A DNA stretch of 64,000 nucleotides from Chloroflexi bacterium HGW-Chloroflexi-10 (lineage in GTDB: Bacteria > Chloroflexota > Anaerolineae > Anaerolineales > Anaerolineaceae). Below the pieces are notes generated by a model that worked only from the letters and a program-made list of their open reading frames with translations, was not told the origin of the DNA and searched no databases. Shown here one piece after another: positions 23,461-34,100 of this stretch. Numbering within the stretch: the stretch's first letter is position 1; every line of letters begins with the position of its first letter. The translations under genes were made by a program, and so were the position numbers. The stretch spans positions 23,984 to 87,983 of the forward strand of contig PHBZ01000022.1 in the NCBI GenBank assembly GCA_002840755.1, read 5' to 3'.

Positions 23461-24209
23461 CGACCTTCCGCATGATTCCCTTCCAATACTTTGACGCCTT
23501 TACCAATATGGCACTCGACGAAGCCATTATGGAAGCAGTGCGCAGCGGCGAGTCGCTGCCCACCATCCGTTTCTACGGCTGGGAACCTTCAGCCATCTCC
23601 ATCGGTACCTTCCAGGGCATCCGCAACGAAGTCAACCTGGAAGAAACCCATCTCGCTGGTGTGGATGTCATCCGCAGGCAAACCGGCGGCGGCGCTGTCT
23701 ATCACGACAGGCTCGGCGAAGTCACCTACAGCATCATTGGTTCATTGGAACTCTTTCCCCTCAACATTCTAAAATCCTACGAGGTCATCTGCGCCGATAT
23801 CGTTTTTGCTCTGCAACACATGCGGCTCGATGCGCGTTTCGTCCCGGTGAATGATATTCTTGTCGGGGAACAAAAAATCTCGGGCAATGCCCAGACGCGC
23901 CGCAATGGCATTCTGCTCCAGCACGGCACCATTTTATACAGCGTGGATGTGGAGAAAATGTTCTCACTCTTAAATGTATCACAGGAAAAAATATCAGATA
24001 AGCTGATCAAGAGCGTCAAAAAACGCGTCACCAGCATCAGCGACCTGACCAGCGCATCCATGGACGACCTCAAAGCCGCACTCGAGGCTGGTTTCAGCCG
24101 CGGCCGCAATATTGATGATTACGGCGATTACACACCCAAAGAACTGGAACGCGCCCGGCAGTTAGCCGAAGAAAAGTATAAAACCGAAGCCTGGAATTTT
24201 AAGTTATAG
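23457..24209 (+). CDS. lplA: Lipoate-protein ligase A, catalytic subunit
   Basis: A 250-residue catalytic domain that activates lipoate with ATP and transfers it to lipoyl domains. Motifs: the lipoate-binding loop RRQTGGGAVYHDRLGEVTYS, then KISGNAQTRRNGILLQHGTILY with the catalytic lysine. It starts inside the LplB-like gene (4-base overlap). It lacks the C-terminal domain of E. coli LplA, which is provided by the neighbour. Octanoyltransferase (LipM) activity is the alternative for this fold, but the KISGNAQ motif and the partner gene support a ligase. Confidence 0.9.
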   Translation: MTTFRMIPFQYFDAFTNMALDEAIMEAVRSGESLPTIRFYGWEPSAISIGTFQGIRNEVNLEETHLAGVDVIRRQTGGGAVYHDRLGEVTYSIIGSLELFPLNILKSYEVICADIVFALQHMRLDARFVPVNDILVGEQKISGNAQTRRNGILLQHGTILYSVDVEKMFSLLNVSQEKISDKLIKSVKKRVTSISDLTSASMDDLKAALEAGFSRGRNIDDYGDYTPKELERARQLAEEKYKTEAWNFKL

Positions 24210-24240
24210 ACAACCAAATTCCTTAACTTTTGGCGCAGAA

Positions 24241-25419
24241 TCACGATCGTTTACAATACCCAAACACAATCTCGCACAGTGCTTTTACGCCCACGGCAAG
24301 GATGTTATCGTTAAAAACATAATTGGGAGAATGTATCGGAATCATCGGACATTCCTCAAAATCATTGCCGATAAAAAGAAACAATCCGGGAATCTGCTCC
24401 TGAAACAAAGCGAACTCTTCACAACCTAATGCCGGCGTAAATTCAGAGGTTACCATACCTGGTGCAAATGCTTGTGTTAGTATTTTAATAGCCTGAACCG
24501 TCAGGTTCTTATCATTATTGACCGGCGGCATGATGCGATCATAGGTTAATTCATAAGTTGCCCGTGCTGCCTGCGTAATCCCCTTCACGATTTCTTCGAT
24601 GCGTGTCTGGATAAAATTACGCACATCAGCATCAAATGTGCGCACTGTTCCATCCAACGTCACACTCTCCGGAATAATATTGACAGCCGTTCCACCGTTA
24701 ATCTTGCCGATGGTAATCGCCGCCGGCTTAATCGGATCGATTTCGCGGCTGATAATGTGTTGGAGTTGGGCGATCACATCCGCGGCGACAACAATCGGGT
24801 CAACCGCCAGGTGCGGCCAGGCACCATGCCCGGGTGTACCGATAATTCTGATCCGGAAAATATCGCTGGAAGCCATCACCGGGCCGGATTTGACCACCAT
24901 AACACCCTGCTTTAGTCCCGGCCAGTTATGGATGGTGATGATCGCGTCAACATCCGGGTTTTTCAAGCCGCCAGCTTTTATTATTTCTGCCGCGCCGCCG
25001 GTATCTTCCTCGGACGGCTGGAAAATAAACTTCACTTTCCCGTTGAGCTGCCCCCGGTATTGCGCCAATATGCTGGCAGCGCCAAGAGCCATCGTCATAT
25101 TGCCGTCATGCCCGCAGGCATGCATAACGCCGCTGTTTTCGGAGGTATAGGCAACCCCGGAGTTTTCTTCAATAGCCAATGCATCCAGGCAGACGCGCAA
25201 TGCGATTGTCGGTCCCGGATTATTCCCGTGCAGAAGTCCTACCACACCGGTTCCGCCGATGCCGGGCGTCACCTCAAATTCCAGGTTCTGCAGGTAATCA
25301 GCCACCTTTCTGGCTGTCCGGTGCTCCTGGAAACCAAGCTCCGGTTGGCGGTGCAGATCTTTGCGAATACTGATTAATTCCTCTCTAATGGCTTCGATTC
25401 TTTGGTCCAACGACGTCAT
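24241..25419 (-). CDS. M20-family amidohydrolase (N-acyl amino acid hydrolase type)
   Basis: A 392-residue cytoplasmic metallo-hydrolase of the M20D/IAA-amino acid hydrolase group, which removes acyl or aminoacyl groups from amide bonds. Metal-binding motifs are HACGHDGNMT near 100, QPSEEDTGGA near 133, and the dimer-domain pieces GTPGHGAWPH and NGGTAVNIIPESV, plus the final metal histidine in PIHSPNYVF near 367. Length is typical (380-400). AGGAGG precedes the ATG. It stands alone on the minus strand, converging on the lipoate operon. The substrate cannot be fixed. Confidence 0.92.
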   Translation of the reverse strand: MTSLDQRIEAIREELISIRKDLHRQPELGFQEHRTARKVADYLQNLEFEVTPGIGGTGVVGLLHGNNPGPTIALRVCLDALAIEENSGVAYTSENSGVMHACGHDGNMTMALGAASILAQYRGQLNGKVKFIFQPSEEDTGGAAEIIKAGGLKNPDVDAIITIHNWPGLKQGVMVVKSGPVMASSDIFRIRIIGTPGHGAWPHLAVDPIVVAADVIAQLQHIISREIDPIKPAAITIGKINGGTAVNIIPESVTLDGTVRTFDADVRNFIQTRIEEIVKGITQAARATYELTYDRIMPPVNNDKNLTVQAIKILTQAFAPGMVTSEFTPALGCEEFALFQEQIPGLFLFIGNDFEECPMIPIHSPNYVFNDNILAVGVKALCEIVFGYCKRS

Positions 25420-25571
25420 CCATCCACCTCCTGGTTTTCATTATTGATATACGAAATCTTTTCACAGTCCTAAGACATATCTCACCAACATAATCAGATT
25501 TCTCAATGATTTTCGTAAACCTATTATAGAGGAAATATCCAATTGATTCATTGGTTAACCTACAAAAGAAA

Positions 25572-25600
25572 ACACCCCGGAAGTGTAATTTCCGGGGTGT
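25572..25600 (-). terminator. Rho-independent terminator of the ABC-2 exporter operon
   Basis: ACACCCCGGAA pairs with TTCCGGGGTGT; on the minus strand it is followed by TTTTCTTTTG. Confidence 0.9.
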
Positions 25601-25615
25601 AGCACTTATCAGACT

Positions 25616-26812
25616 TTATCTCTCTTCACTCTTACGAAACTTCCACACTGCCAGTGCGAAGAACAACACTCCGTAACCCAGAAGCGCGGCTGCCGGCAGC
25701 CATACACCGGCCAAACCCTGCCCGCCGGCAAGGATGTTCTTGAAGCCGTCCATACCCCAGGCCACCGGTGAAAGGTGCCCGATCGCCTGAAACGCCTTGC
25801 CAGTGAATTCCAGCGGCATCCAGGCTCCACCCAACCCGGAGAAAACGAACATCGGGATCATCGCGAAAATAATGGCCTGTTCATTCGATTTGGCAAAAAT
25901 ACCAATCAGCAGTCCCAGCGCTGCAATACAGACCGCGGCGGCCAACATAACGATCAGGGTAGCCAGCGGCTGCGCCAGATACGGCAATCCCAGGAAAAGC
26001 TGCCCGAAAACGATCAACAGAATAAACTGTGCAAAGATAAGAGTCAGAATGGATAGGTAATGTCCCAACAGAATGTCAACCCGCGAAGTGGCTGTGGTCA
26101 GCAAGCGTTGTAAGACCCGGCCTTTGCGTTCATTGACGATCACCTGCGCGGCGGTCAATAGCCCGGCCAGTGCAAATTGCAGCATCATTCCCGGTGAAAA
26201 TTGTTTTGCGTCCATCCCATTATTCTGTACCGGTGCTTCGGCAGCCAGAGAACTGCTCTCCAATACCACTGGCGGGTTTTCCCAGGCAGTTTCAGCAGCT
26301 TCCCACGCGGCTTCAAAACCTTCACCACCACTGCCATTCACATCAGAGATCACTCTGGCTGCGCGCACAGCGTTCAGCGCCCTGCCGCTGCGCAGCATCA
26401 CATCCGACTGCACCACGTTGGCCGCACTGCCGGTTGGGTCAGCAATAATCTCAATCGCCAACGGCTGGTCATCCAGTAACCCGGCACTGTAACCCTGCGG
26501 AATGACGATTCCGGCCGCAATTTCATTGGCTTCGATGGCGGCTTGCAGCGCTTCACGGTTATCAAACTCCTGAACCTGGATGCGCATCACATCCGAAGCG
26601 GCAAACATCTTTTGCACGTTGAAGAAGCCGTCATCCAGATCCAGTGCACCGACAACCAGGCGTTGGTCTTCCACTGTAGTTTCCTTCGGGGCGAATGCCA
26701 TGCTGAACAGCAAGGTAAAAGCCACCGGCATAATCAACAGGAATAAAAAGGTTTGTTTATCGCGTAGAACCTGTTTCAAATCCTTGAGGGTAATATCCAA
26801 AATCCGTCTCAT
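25616..26812 (-). CDS. ABC-2 type exporter permease (third gene of operon)
   Basis: A 398-residue permease. One N-terminal segment at about 22-40 (FLFLLIMPVAFTLLFSMAF) is followed by a large extracytoplasmic domain to about 205, then five or six segments, ending with a basic tail. The region after TM2, NERKGRVLQRLLTT, is the coupling helix typical of DrrB/ABC-2 families. It is similar in plan to the permease upstream, and the two should form a heterodimer under the ATPase 28103-29038. Spacing to the preceding gene is 9 bases. The cargo is unknown; drug, lipid or peptide export is possible. Confidence 0.9.
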   Translation of the reverse strand: MRRILDITLKDLKQVLRDKQTFLFLLIMPVAFTLLFSMAFAPKETTVEDQRLVVGALDLDDGFFNVQKMFAASDVMRIQVQEFDNREALQAAIEANEIAAGIVIPQGYSAGLLDDQPLAIEIIADPTGSAANVVQSDVMLRSGRALNAVRAARVISDVNGSGGEGFEAAWEAAETAWENPPVVLESSSLAAEAPVQNNGMDAKQFSPGMMLQFALAGLLTAAQVIVNERKGRVLQRLLTTATSRVDILLGHYLSILTLIFAQFILLIVFGQLFLGLPYLAQPLATLIVMLAAAVCIAALGLLIGIFAKSNEQAIIFAMIPMFVFSGLGGAWMPLEFTGKAFQAIGHLSPVAWGMDGFKNILAGGQGLAGVWLPAAALLGYGVLFFALAVWKFRKSEER

Positions 26813-26821
26813 CTTAAACTC

Positions 26822-28093
26822 CTATGCAAAGCGTTTCTGAAAACGCAGGCTGCCAATGACTATAAAAACCAGGCTCCACAGCAGACAAACTGCCAGAGTC
26901 GTTGTAACCACTGCGAGTGTGGCACCCTGCATGGACTGCATCAAGCCACGCACAGCCCAACCCTGCGGCACAAATAGGGAGATCATCTCCATCGCCGGGC
27001 TGGTATTGCCGCCGGTAAACACAGTAAACATACCCACCATTCCGGTCACGGTTAATAAACCACCGTAAATCACGCCGCCTTGCTTGCTGTTCTTGATCCA
27101 GGCATTTATAAAAATCCCAAAGGCCGATGCCGGTAAAATGATTCCAGTTGCAAACAAAACCACACTCACCAGGCTGCCCCATTGGATGCCAAAGATCAAC
27201 CACGCTGCTGCCAGTAACACGATCACCTGCACCGTAACGGTGAGCAGTACCGCCAGGAATTTCCCAACCAACACCTTGTTGCGTCTGGTAGGGGTGGTAA
27301 ACAACCGTGCCAGCGTACCTTCCTCATCTTCGCGTAGAATTGACTGCGCCGTGGTGGTGCCGGTGAAAAAGGCAAAGAAAATCATCATCGCACCCATAAT
27401 TGGTCCCAAAATACTTTTGCGGATATCGGTTTCCGCTGCCGGCTCGCCGCTCAGCGCTGTCAGTGTCACCAATTCGTGCGGATTCTGCCCCATCGTAGCC
27501 ATCACATATTCCTGGCTGATCGCCATCATCGTAGCCTCGTCCGTACTTGCACTCTGTGCAGCGACATCCAGTGTGATACGCATCCCGGATAATCCGTCGC
27601 TCATCTGTGTCAGCACCGTGTGAACCACGTCCGCACCCATCCCGGCGTTGGCGCCTTCGTAAAACCCTATTCGCGCCTGGCTGTTAATCTGGCTGAAATC
27701 AGCCGAAAAATCTTGCGGGAAGACCAGCGCAATATCCGCTTCACCGTTCTCCAATGCTGCCAATGCAGCAGCTTCATCTGCCACTTCACGCACTTCTACC
27801 AGATCATCCATGTTCTCACTACTCAGATTCTGCAAAAAATAATCTCCCAGGCTGTCCACCCCTGCCATCCCGATCCCGGCCATACCTACTTGTAATGCAG
27901 GGCTGCCTTCATCCAGGTTGGCTGCCGCTACACGGGTCACCGGCAGGGCAAAGCTTTCTTCCGACTCCTGCCCGCCGAACATAATGGCAAACATCCCAGT
28001 CATCAATAACGGAATACCAAACATAAACACGAGCAGGAACATACTACGCAGGGAGCGCAGCGTATCTTTCAAGGCAATATCCCATATTTTCAT
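26822..28093 (-). CDS. ABC-2 type exporter permease (second gene of operon)
   Basis: A 423-residue permease of the same plan: first segment at about 18-38 (MFLLVFMFGIPLLMTGMF), a long outside domain to about 225, then MMIFFAFFTGTTTAQSI, the coupling helix REDEEGTLARLFTTP, and further segments to the C-terminus. The outside domain carries residues of the type EESFALPVTRVAAANLDEG. It is 9 bases from each neighbour. Partner permease and ATPase lie on both sides, so this is one transporter. Confidence 0.9.
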   Translation of the reverse strand: MKIWDIALKDTLRSLRSMFLLVFMFGIPLLMTGMFAIMFGGQESEESFALPVTRVAAANLDEGSPALQVGMAGIGMAGVDSLGDYFLQNLSSENMDDLVEVREVADEAAALAALENGEADIALVFPQDFSADFSQINSQARIGFYEGANAGMGADVVHTVLTQMSDGLSGMRITLDVAAQSASTDEATMMAISQEYVMATMGQNPHELVTLTALSGEPAAETDIRKSILGPIMGAMMIFFAFFTGTTTAQSILREDEEGTLARLFTTPTRRNKVLVGKFLAVLLTVTVQVIVLLAAAWLIFGIQWGSLVSVVLFATGIILPASAFGIFINAWIKNSKQGGVIYGGLLTVTGMVGMFTVFTGGNTSPAMEMISLFVPQGWAVRGLMQSMQGATLAVVTTTLAVCLLWSLVFIVIGSLRFQKRFA

Positions 28094-28102
28094 CTCAATA
28101 CC

Positions 28103-29038
28103 TCAATCTCGTAAAGCTTTACCGGTCAGATGTAAAAAGACAGCTTCCAGGTTAGGTTCCTGCACATCGATCGCATTGATACGCATACCGTATGTGCCAG
28201 CTGATTCGAACAATCGCGGCAAAACCTGATTACTGTTTTCCACCAACAGGTTAATTGAACCATTCTCAGCATCAACCTGTTTCACACCAGGCACCTGCTG
28301 CCAGGATTCCACCAGGCGGCTGCCGCTGCCGCTCACTTCAACTGTGATCCGGTCGCACTGCCCAACAATTTTGACCAGTTCCGCCTGGGTGCCGCTGGCA
28401 ATCACCTTACCGCTATCCATAATGGCGATGCGGTTGGAGAGTTCTTCGGCTTCTTCCATATAATGGGTGGTGTACAGTACCGTCATCCCATCGCGGTTCA
28501 GTTGTTTGATGCTGTCCAGAATATGGCGGCGCGACTGCGGATCGATCCCGACGGTCGGTTCATCCATGTAGAGCACCTTGGGTTTGTGCAATAAAGCCAC
28601 GCCAATATTCACGCGGCGTTTCATGCCACCCGAAAATTTTCCCACCCGGTCATTACGCCGGTCTGTCAGGCCAATGGTTTCCAGCACTTCAGCAGTCCGC
28701 TTTTTCAACTGAGCACCACGCAGGCCGTACATCTTGCCCCAGAATGAGAGATTTTCCTGTGCACTCAAATCTTCGTATAAGGCGATCTCCTGCGGAACGA
28801 CACCCAGCTCAGCTTTGGCTTGCATGGCATCCGTTTTTAAGGAGTGGCCCATAATACTTAATTCACCCAGATCCGGTTGCAGCAGGGTGGAAAGCATCGA
28901 GATGGTGGTCGTCTTGCCTGCGCCATTCGGCCCCAACAAGGAGAAAATTTCTCCTTGTTCCACTATAAAGGAAACACCCTGTACTGCTTTGGTGCTGCCA
29001 TAGGATTTGTGTAAGTTTTTGACTTCTATTGCTTTCAT
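28103..29038 (-). CDS. ABC exporter ATP-binding protein (DrrA/CcmA type)
   Basis: A 311-residue ATPase. The ATG at 29038 has GGAG 5 bases upstream; the longer frame is not needed. Walker A GPNGAGKTT, Q-loop VPQEIALYED, signature FSGGMKRRVNIG, Walker B VLYMDEPTVGID and switch histidine in YTTHYMEEAEE are all intact. The C-terminal 80 residues form the regulatory extension common in DrrA-like proteins. It is the first gene of the operon and divergent from a NarL-type two-component system that probably regulates it. Confidence 0.95.
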   Translation of the reverse strand: MKAIEVKNLHKSYGSTKAVQGVSFIVEQGEIFSLLGPNGAGKTTTISMLSTLLQPDLGELSIMGHSLKTDAMQAKAELGVVPQEIALYEDLSAQENLSFWGKMYGLRGAQLKKRTAEVLETIGLTDRRNDRVGKFSGGMKRRVNIGVALLHKPKVLYMDEPTVGIDPQSRRHILDSIKQLNRDGMTVLYTTHYMEEAEELSNRIAIMDSGKVIASGTQAELVKIVGQCDRITVEVSGSGSRLVESWQQVPGVKQVDAENGSINLLVENSNQVLPRLFESAGTYGMRINAIDVQEPNLEAVFLHLTGKALRD

Positions 29039-29127
29039 TTTTTTCTCCATTTCGTTTTGTTGATGCCAGTATAGCCCTGCAAAACTTTCCTGCCATCGTC
29101 CTTCTGCTGTCGCTTGGCGGTCCAATG

Positions 29128-29137
29128 GTACATGTAC
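29128..29137. promoter_or_regulatory. GTACATGTAC palindrome in the exporter/kinase gap
   Basis: A perfect 10-bp palindrome between the divergent exporter operon and the kinase gene. It is a candidate binding site for the NarL-type regulator encoded here, but short enough to be chance. Confidence 0.25.
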
Positions 29138-29169
29138 TTTCGGACAGTATCGGTTTTTCCAAATTCAAC

Positions 29170-29175
29170 TACAAT
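29170..29175 (+). promoter_or_regulatory. -10 box of the kinase gene at 29183, possibly leaderless
   Basis: TACAAT ends 7 bases before the ATG, and no ribosome binding site lies between. No convincing -35 is visible. Confidence 0.35.
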
Positions 29176-29182
29176 TGGAACT

Positions 29183-30403
29183 ATGAAGAAAAATATTTCC
29201 CAAAAACAATCCGATCTGGATAAAGACCCACGGATCTTCATGTGGGTCTTAAACGTTGTCATGGCCTTCATGGTAGGCATTGTTTTATTTTCTCAACCCG
29301 AAATGCGCCAGCCGGTTCGCCTGATCCCATTCCTGATCCTGGTGTTAATTCACCTGATCCTGCACTGGAATCTGGAAAGGATTGCCGAACAGCCTCGACT
29401 GATAATTATTTACATCGTAGTGCAAGGCGCTGTTGCTTTTGCATTGGTGTGGGTCACCGGCGCCTTGGTGATGGCTATGGCTGTGTATATGGGCTTGATC
29501 GGTGAAGCGGTTGGTTTATTGGGGTTAACCCGGCGCGGCGCACTGGCACTACTCTTTTTTCTGGTTTTAGGTGCTATTAATTTTGTACAATTTTCCAACC
29601 CCCGAGAATTGGGCGGCGCTCTGCTTGGCATTATCCCCATGATCTTTTTTGTGGTGTTGTATGTCACCCTGTATCTGCGCCAGATGGATGCGCGCGCCAA
29701 AGCGCAGGAACTGTTGGTGGAACTGGAAGCCGCCAACCAGCAGCTCAGTGAATATGCCGCCCGTGTGGAAGACCTGACCATCGTCGCAGAACGTCAACGC
29801 ATGGCACGCGAACTGCACGACACCCTTTCACAGGGGCTGGCTGGCCTGATCTTGCAATTGGAAGCCGTTGATGCCCACCTGACCCAAAACCGTCCGGAAC
29901 GTGCCGGCCAGATTGTGAAACAAACCATGGAACGTGCCCGTTTCACACTGGATGAAGCCCGCCGCGCGATTACCGACCTGCGCAGTACTACCAACATTAC
30001 CAACCTGGATACCGCCATTCACGCTGAAATGGAGCATTTTGAGCATGCCACCGGTCTGAAAAGCAAACTGACTGGTGAAATTCCCACCGAATTACCCGAC
30101 AGCATCCATGAAACAGCTTTACGTATCACGGCAGAAGCACTCACCAATATCGCCCGGCATGCTCAGGCCAAAGAAGTCAGTATTCATATAGAAGAAATTA
30201 ACCAGCAAATACAAATTACGGTTTGTGACGATGGCCGTGGTTTTGACACGAATAACATATCCGGCGGACATTACGGCCTTTTAGGGATGCGCGAACGAGC
30301 TCGTCTGGCCGGCGGCTCCATTCAAATTGAAAGTCAGCCCAGTCAGGGCACCTGCATCAAAGTGGTTTTGCCTATTCATAAGGATGCACATGAATCCGAT
30401 TAA
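29183..30403 (+). CDS. LiaS/DesK-type membrane histidine kinase
   Basis: A 406-residue kinase. The ATG at 29183 is preferred over upstream in-frame starts. Residues 15-165 hold five or six membrane segments, including MWVLNVVMAFMVGIVLF, with short loops and so a membrane-embedded sensor. A coiled linker (LLVELEAANQQLSEYAARVEDL) leads to the HisKA_3 box AERQRMARELHDTLSQGL, and the HATPase domain has AEALTNIARHAQA, DDGRGFD and GHYGLLGMRERARLAGG. It overlaps the regulator gene by 14 bases. Such kinases often sense membrane stress or antibiotics, which fits the adjoining exporter. Confidence 0.93.
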   Translation: MKKNISQKQSDLDKDPRIFMWVLNVVMAFMVGIVLFSQPEMRQPVRLIPFLILVLIHLILHWNLERIAEQPRLIIIYIVVQGAVAFALVWVTGALVMAMAVYMGLIGEAVGLLGLTRRGALALLFFLVLGAINFVQFSNPRELGGALLGIIPMIFFVVLYVTLYLRQMDARAKAQELLVELEAANQQLSEYAARVEDLTIVAERQRMARELHDTLSQGLAGLILQLEAVDAHLTQNRPERAGQIVKQTMERARFTLDEARRAITDLRSTTNITNLDTAIHAEMEHFEHATGLKSKLTGEIPTELPDSIHETALRITAEALTNIARHAQAKEVSIHIEEINQQIQITVCDDGRGFDTNNISGGHYGLLGMRERARLAGGSIQIESQPSQGTCIKVVLPIHKDAHESD

Positions 30404-31049
30404 GATACTAATTGCAGATGATCACCTCATCATTCGTCAGGGCCTGCACCTGATTCTGGAAACGGAAGATGGTTTCAATGTAGTCGGGGAAGCCATTGAT
30501 GGACAGGATGCGCTGCGCCTTGCCGCAGACCTCCAACCGGATGTGATCCTGATGGATTTGCGCATGCCCAATATGGACGGTATTACCGCCATTGAACACC
30601 TGCAACGTGAAGCGCCGCAAATTGCTGTTGTAATCCTGACCACCTTCAATGAAGACGAATTAATGATCCGTGGTTTGCGTGCCGGCGCGAAAGGTTTTCT
30701 GCTGAAAGATACTGACCGTGCCACCCTGTTTGAATCCATTCGTGCCGCTGCCCGCGGTGAAACCCTGCTGCGACCTGAGATCATGGCGCGCCTTTTCACC
30801 CGCATCGAACAGGGCTCACCGGTTGCCGCCCCTGCGGCGACTGGCCCGGCATTGAGCGAACGGGAAATGGAAGTATTACAGGCCGTAGCACGCGGTGAAC
30901 GCAGCAAGGAAATCGCCTTCCATCTGGGTATCACCGAACGGACCGTCAAAGCGCATCTGGCGAATATTTACGCCAAGTTAGGTGTCGATTCGCGCGCGGC
31001 TGCTATTGCTGTCGCTGCCCAACGCGGCTTATTGGACGTACACGAATAA
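30390..31049 (+). CDS. NarL/LuxR-family response regulator
   Basis: A 219-residue regulator starting at the ATG at 30390, with AAGGA 5-7 bases upstream. The receiver has the phosphoacceptor in VILMDLRMPNMDG, TTFNEDE and the lysine in GFLLKDT. The C-terminal LuxR-type HTH has LSEREMEVLQAVARGERSKEIAFHL, then TVKAHLANIYAKLGV. It partners the kinase just upstream and probably activates the divergent ABC exporter. Confidence 0.95.
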   Translation: MNPIKILIADDHLIIRQGLHLILETEDGFNVVGEAIDGQDALRLAADLQPDVILMDLRMPNMDGITAIEHLQREAPQIAVVILTTFNEDELMIRGLRAGAKGFLLKDTDRATLFESIRAAARGETLLRPEIMARLFTRIEQGSPVAAPAATGPALSEREMEVLQAVARGERSKEIAFHLGITERTVKAHLANIYAKLGVDSRAAAIAVAAQRGLLDVHE

Positions 31050-31154
31050 AAGATTACTGGTACAAAAAACCAGATTGTAATGATATATGAATTCGGATTA
31101 CCGGGAATTCAGCAAGTTAATTCCCCATAATCTAATCATCATGAATTGAAACGG

Positions 31155-34100
31155 TTATTCTTCCGGTAATAATTCATCAGCATTTTTCACAAATGCGTTT
31201 ACCACATCCGGGTCAAAATGCTTGCCGCTTTGTTCCACAATATATTCCATAGTTTTCTCATGTGTCCAGGCTTTTCGGTAAGGGCGATCCGAGGTTAATG
31301 CATCCCAAACATCCACTACCGCAAAAATGCGCGCAGCCAGTGGAATAGCCTTCCCCTTTAAACCATTGGGATAACCGCTGCCATCCCATTTTTCATGATG
31401 GCAGTAAGGGATATCCAGCGCTGGACGCAAAAACTCAATCGTTGAGAGCAATTGATAAGCGTACTGTGGATGAGTACGCATAATCTTCCATTCGTCTTCG
31501 GATAATGGTCCATTTTTTAAGAGGATCTCATCCGGAATGGCGATTTTTCCAATGTCGTGCAATAATGCCCCCCAGCGAATATACATCAATTCAGAAGAGC
31601 TTACGTGCATGTGGTTTGCAAGGTACAGGGTCATTTCAGCAACGCGGCGGGCGTGATGCCCCGTCTCTTTTTCACGCAGGTCCAATGCACTGGCCCAGCC
31701 TTCTAACGTACTATCGTATGCTAGAGAAAGCTCTGCATTGGAACGTTGCAGATGATTGAATAGTTCCACATTATCCACAGCAATAGCAGCCTGCCCGGCC
31801 AGTATTTCCAGAAAATCCAGCCAATCCTGATCAGCTACCAACGGCTTGCGATGAAATACTTCCAGAACACCTTTAACCTGTCCTTTGGCGATCAGTGGAA
31901 CGCCGATATAGGTAATAAAATCCTCTTTATGGAAAGCAACAGATTTCGATAAGTCTGCCAGATTATCCCTGAGATCCGGCACATGAATCGTACGGCGCTC
32001 AAGGGCTACACGGCCCGAAAAACTCTCACCCATATGTAATTTTGTGTAGAGTAATGCCTGTGTCCTGAAACCCTTACCGGCAGCATATTTCAGCAGACCG
32101 TCCTCAGGACTATTCAACAATACATCAGCCGCATCAATATGTAAATGGTCAATCAACTCATCCAGTAAAATATTTAAAGTAACAGTCAACTCAAAACTGT
32201 TGGCGATGGCCATATCAATGCGGCGCAAGGAAGCCAGCCGCCTCAGGGTGCGGTTGGTATTCTCAATCATACGCACATTTTCCAGAGCAGCCGAAACCAG
32301 TTTTGCCAGCAATTGATAAGTAGTTCTTTCTTCATTGGAGGGATTCCGCGGTGTAAGGCTGCTTAAGGTAAGAATACCCATCGGGCGGTCATTGGACATT
32401 AATGGGTAAGCAAAAAACGATTTAACCTTTAAATGCACTAATAACTGCCTCAATTCAGGGGCATCCCGGTCAATATCTGCTACGATAAATGGTTTCCCGT
32501 CATTAATAGTTTTTTGAAATTGCGGAGCCACCAAGGGTATCCGCAACCCTAGAGGAGTCCCTTCAGGCAAACCGGTCTGCGCTGCAAGCACCAATTCCTT
32601 ATAGGCATCATCATAAAGCATTACGGTTGCCGAAGGACTATGGGCTAATTTTGCTGCTTTTAAAACCAGTGTGTCGAACAATTCCCGCTCGCTATGCAAT
32701 AAACTCAGATCTGTACCCAATTCCTGTAAAGCTGATAACCGGATTAATCGACGGCGTTCTTTCTCATATAAAACCGTACTTTCCAAAGCCATTGCGGCCC
32801 GTTCGGCAAAAACACTCATCAGCCGTTCATCATCCTCATGGAATGCGTCTAATTTTGCACTCTGCAAATCAATCACACCGACCAGTTTTTCACCAACCAA
32901 TAATGGTATAGCCATTTCAGAACGCGCAGCCGGCCAATTGGGCACATAATGAGAATCGATTTGTACATTGGGGACATTGACCAATTTTCTGGTACGAACT
33001 GTCTGAGGTACCAAACCTTTCCCATTGAGATCCAGGTGTTTATCGCGAATCTCCTCCGCATAGATACCAGCACAGGCAACCCGATTTATGTGTCCATTCT
33101 GGAGGTCGGGAATAAACAAACTACAATTAGATTGGTCAAATTCCTTAATAAAGATATCCACAATCGTTGAGGCAATACTTTTGAGATCGTAACTGGTATC
33201 AGAAATCAGGATATCGGACGCCCGATATAACCGGGAAAGTTCATCGGCTTGCTTTCTTACCGTATCAATCAACTGAGCATTTTCAATCGCAATTGTCGCC
33301 AGTCGGGCAAACTGAACCAGAAGATCCAAATCTTCCTTTGAAAAACCATTTCTGGATTGAAAATCTTTACCAAGCCCCAAAACACCCAGAACTGTATCTC
33401 CTGATAAAAGTGGGGCACCCATAATAAATCTTAACTTGTCTTTCGTGAAGTCAACCAACCGCCCCGGCCAGGAATCATAATCGTCGATGGATAAAGGCGA
33501 CCTGGTTTCCCATATTCTTCCCACCAGGCCTTCTCCCATCTTCGCCGCTCTTTCCGAAGACCCAACGAACAAGCCAATTCCTATTCGAGGTTTCAATAGA
33601 TTGGCGTGCGTATCCACCAGATCCAGAAATCCTGATTGCGTTCCAATCAATTCGCCTGCACGATGCACAATATTTTCCAACAGGTTTTGCAGGTCGTGTT
33701 CCGAAATCAGTTCAAAGGTTGTTTCCTGCAAAGCTGATAAGTAACGGTTCTTATTTTGAATGGCTAATTCAACTTCTTTTTGTTCGGTAACATCGCTGAA
33801 CAGCACAGCAAATTTTCCAGCTTCGGGCCGGAAAGCTTTTACATGGTAATATTTATTCAAAGCTTTCGAAAAATTTTCATATTGCAAAGGCACACCGGTT
33901 TCCACCACTTTGCCATACAATTGAATCCAGTAACTTTCTGTTTCCGGCAGTGCTTCTAAAACGGTTTTTCCGACCAATTCACTTGCTCTTAACCCAGTCT
34001 GTCGTTCAAAGGCCGGGTTGATTTCCAAAAAGCGGTAATCCACCGGATTCCCATTTTCATCATAGATCATTTCATGTAATGCAAACCCATCGGTCATCTC

